Source: Rodentolepis nana (lineage: Eukaryota > Platyhelminthes > Cestoda > Cyclophyllidea > Hymenolepididae). Taken from it: 10,153 nucleotides of DNA. A program made the position numbers and the translations under genes. Shown here piece by piece: positions 7,315-10,153 of this stretch. The number at the start of each line of letters is the position of its first letter. Within the stretch, counting starts at the first letter, position 1. The stretch is taken from assembly GCA_900617975.1 (NCBI GenBank), contig UZAE01002163.1, forward strand, positions 1-10,153. Direction: 5' to 3'. Under the pieces are notes generated by a model, which searched no databases, was not told where the DNA came from, and saw nothing but the letters and a program-made list of their open reading frames with translations.

Positions 7315-9670
7315 TCCAAGAATATAAGAACTCAAAAAAATTGCCACAGGCCTGACTTAGATAAAGGATTTAGTTATGACGCGGTAAATTAATTGTTTTA
7401 CCTCTATTTTGAGATCTTACAAATATGATGTGCTAATTTTCATTTTTCTCCAAAAGACCTTCTCTTAAAATTGTTAAGTAAATTTTTCAAGCAAATTAAT
7501 TCGTTATCCCATTGTAAATGAGAATTATTAGCATTACAATAATCTGATTAAAATTTTTAAAACATTCCTTTTAAAAAACTCTTATTATGGCTTGTTGCAC
7601 AAAAATGGTTTAATTTGAATTAGGATTTGTTTCCTAACAAAATATTCAAATCAAAAATGAACTTATTTGGAATATTTCCAAAAAAAATAATTCTAGTTTC
7701 ATGACTTATAAAACGTAACTTATTAAGTATCTAGTGGATGTTTCAACTGATCTCAATATAATTTCTACAATTCCAAGGTTACTAATCGTTCTTTTTTAAG
7801 TTTGTTTTATAAATCTTATCATTTCAGAATTGGTATGTTTTTTTTATTTAAAAGGTTTACAATTCCCCTAAAGGGGGCTTAATTAGTGTAACAAATTCTT
7901 AATTAATGTATAATGGGCGAGTGAACGATAAGTGTCTTTATTCTTACCCTAAGTGCCTACTCCTGTAACAGACACTTGAAAACGCAATTAACAAAACATT
8001 CATGTCTTGTATGACACATAATTAGCTCAAACATTTAAGCAGAATTTTCTATTATTAAAGCGTTTATTGCTTGTTGGACAAATAGAAGAGCGGCAGACAA
8101 AATTTTAAATTATGCCAACTGATACATCTAATGTTTAAACAAAGTTTTATCAATCTTTCTGCTTCTAAGAATAGAATTTGTGTGCTTTTCCAAATCGCCA
8201 TTCAACATAGATAATAATAGAAGATTAATGCATGAATAAATCAACAACTATAAGATTTAAAGATACGTCCTCATGAATTTCTAAGTTCAATATTCGTAGA
8301 ATTTTGAATTTTAAAAATAGGCATTACTTGAGCTAGAGCTATTGAAATTGACTAAAGAAAAAGTGAGATGGGCAAAAGGATTTCTGAAAGTGTTACTGAG
8401 AGAACGAAAAATCTCAATTCATTTAATTAATTTTTTTTATTTTTTCTGTCACTTAATCTCGAAAAACGGAAATCTCTTAATTCGTTCTATTGATTTTGTC
8501 CAAAACTTCTTAGACGCTTTTAGATTGATATGTCCAGCCCACCCAATTCGAATCAATTTTCTTCTCAAAATGACCAAACACATAATCGATGGCTTATAAA
8601 CTTAAAACAAGTTAGAGGAAGTGGATGACTAGGACATGCTTGAAAATCGATAAATACAAATTCCACAATAAGAAATTCTACTGATGTTAAATTTCATTAA
8701 TTTTTTAGTCATCTAAGGTAAGGATATCAATAGACACTAATATTTAAAACGATTCTTTATAGTTGTTTAACTTTAGTGCAAGGTGCGAACTTTAAATTTT
8801 AGTTAAATGACTAAAATGTAGACATTTATTTAGGCGTTGAAAATGAAAAAGATTCATGATATTTAAGTCGATAACGGGCTCTAATTATAATGATAATGGG
8901 AGGAATGCATTAATATTAGCTTATATTTTCTTGTCTTGAAACTTAAAAGCCGATCCCAATTATCAGAATTTCTTTGGATTGCCTTAGATTCCTCTATCGT
9001 GGTCTATATTCTTCCTTGCCAATAAATTACGTAATTAGGGGAGTATACTGACTATTGATGCGAATGGATTCGACTTCTACCTAATGGAATTTAAGTAGGA
9101 ATTATCGTATTAATGTTTGTCTAAGCAACAGTGCAGATGTCCTTGTGTGCATCTATCAACTAAAGTGGCATTGCCTTTTCGCAAATTACTGCTGTATGAA
9201 TATTACAGAAACTATGTTGACAAGAAATGTTGTTTAATAATGCTGCATAGTTATAATTACTAAATGTAACAATTTTAACATGACAGGATTTCAAATCCTC
9301 CACAACTTATCAATTGAAAATTGACTTTTAAATGTAATTAGAATTCATTCACGATTCTCTAAGGGTACTATATTTCTGTTTTGTCGTTGACATTAAATTA
9401 CAAATTCATATTTGATTTATTAGTACACTTTCTACAAAGTACAATGCATTATAAAATTAAATTGATCAATATTTAAAATACAGCCATTCTTATGGAAAAA
9501 AAATTAAATTTTGAGCTAATTTCATATTTTTAAATAAAATATGATTATTATAGATTTATTTGGATAATAATAAGAGTACATTATTAAAGAAATATATATA
9601 GCAAAGTTTGCATATATGACTAGGGTTGGGTTTCACTGTTTTTTAAATTGAAATAGCACTACATTTGAAT
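7314..9670 (+). other. A+T-rich spacer between repeat copies, no gene seen
   Basis: I find no convincing exon, RNA gene or transposase on either strand. An 85-codon open frame at 8342-8599 has a Phe-, Ile- and Lys-heavy composition and no motif, so it is left uncalled. A somewhat G+C-richer patch near 9120-9220 has an in-phase acceptor-like CAG followed by cysteine codons but does not match the expected finger spacing. No primer-binding site or polypurine tract adjoins the repeats, so this is not obviously the body of an LTR element. Confidence 0.5.
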
Positions 9671-9998
9671 ATTTATTGATATCAAATGGCGGGCGTTTTG
9701 ATAGTTATCATTAGCCCTTTGGTTGACTTTAGGCTTCACAGAGATGAAGAAACATCAAAGTGGGAAAATAGTCGAGAGGGGGAGTAAGGAACAGAAGAGC
9801 GTTTCAAAAATGTAAAAGAGATAGACACAACGACAGAGAAAAGGTTAGGTGAGTACTGTGGAAGTAGTCGAATATGACATACAGTGGGGTGTTGGCAGTT
9901 TGAAGTCAGAAGTCAACTGCCGTTTAATAGACTTTTTAACCGTATGAGAATAGGTTGCCCAGGTTGCACCACATAGAGGTAGGTCTATCGTACACCTC
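9671..9998 (-). mobile_element. Dispersed repeat copy 2 (SINE- or LTR-like, non-coding)
   Basis: This is the second copy of the repeat at 6977-7314, in the same orientation about 2.7 kb away. The conserved 39-base end lies at 9679-9717. Small insertions and deletions are scattered through the middle, where the purine-rich section (about 9735-9845) aligns poorly. Similarity ends near GTACACCTC at 9998. By eye roughly three quarters of alignable bases agree, which points to old, independent insertions more than to a recent pair of LTRs. Confidence 0.65.
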
Positions 9999-10153
9999 AG
10001 CTTATGGTCCTCAAATGAGCTAAATGTGGAAGTTTACTGTTGATATGTTCAAAAGAAAAACAAAAGTTTGTTGGAACTACTAGAGGAGAAGTCTAATAGA
10101 AAAGGCCTTTCTAAGTGTGACCCCGAGAAACATGAAACAAAACCGGTTACTCT
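9999..10153 (+). other. Unassigned sequence at the right edge
   Basis: This stretch follows the second repeat copy, is less A+T-rich than the introns, and runs off the window. I see no splice-bounded coding frame or RNA gene in it. Confidence 0.4.

Noticed and set aside
8342..8599. 85-codon plus-strand open frame
   Set aside because: Its Phe/Ile/Lys-rich composition mirrors the A+T-rich DNA, and no domain or splice context supports it.
9137..9230. Possible exon after GTGCAG with TGT CCT TGT codons
   Set aside because: It would also yield CHLC when joined to 6070, but the acceptor has a poor pyrimidine tract, the following cysteine spacing is wrong, and no good donor follows.
6977..9998. The two repeat copies as the LTRs of one retrotransposon
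   Set aside because: They differ too much for a recent pair, no primer-binding site or polypurine tract borders them, and the 2.4 kb between them has no coding sequence. Independent insertions are simpler, although a very old non-coding element cannot be excluded.

Overview
The window looks like nuclear DNA from an invertebrate animal. It is strongly A+T-rich, lacks bacterial gene packing, and most long stretches are closed by stops in all frames, as expected for large introns. A flatworm (tapeworm or fluke type) is a reasonable guess from the A+T-rich sequence, the long introns and a possible 44-nt intron. The sequence does not prove this.

Bases 1-330 are a less A+T-rich, CG-dinucleotide-rich 5' flank that starts with a C tract. 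A possible 44-base intron (318-361) leads into a short untranslated leader with a two-codon upstream ORF. The one clear coding exon follows at 426-937. It encodes an N-terminus with an N-myristoylation motif (MGNETS), a long Ser/Asp-rich disordered stretch, and at its end a charged helix. That helix resembles the first helix of the Rab-binding domain of the rabphilin/Noc2, synaptotagmin-like (Slp) and RIM families. The exon stops at a good GTGAGT donor.

The rest of the window (938-10153) is best read as introns of this + strand gene. Two small stretches can be joined to the first exon in phase: 4836-4879, and 6013-6070, which carries C-x2-C-x11-C. A third (6867-6922) would complete a second CxxC pair. 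In these families a zinc finger follows the first helix, so the cysteine exon is where a partner would be expected. These exon calls are predictions. The remainder of the zinc finger and any C2 or PDZ domains would lie beyond the right edge.

Two diverged same-orientation copies of a roughly 330-base dispersed repeat lie at 6977-7314 and 9671-9998. They share a nearly identical 39-base end next to an ATTT-type tail, which suggests a non-coding retroposon (SINE-like) or a small LTR-type element. No tRNA, rRNA, CRISPR array or intact transposase was seen.
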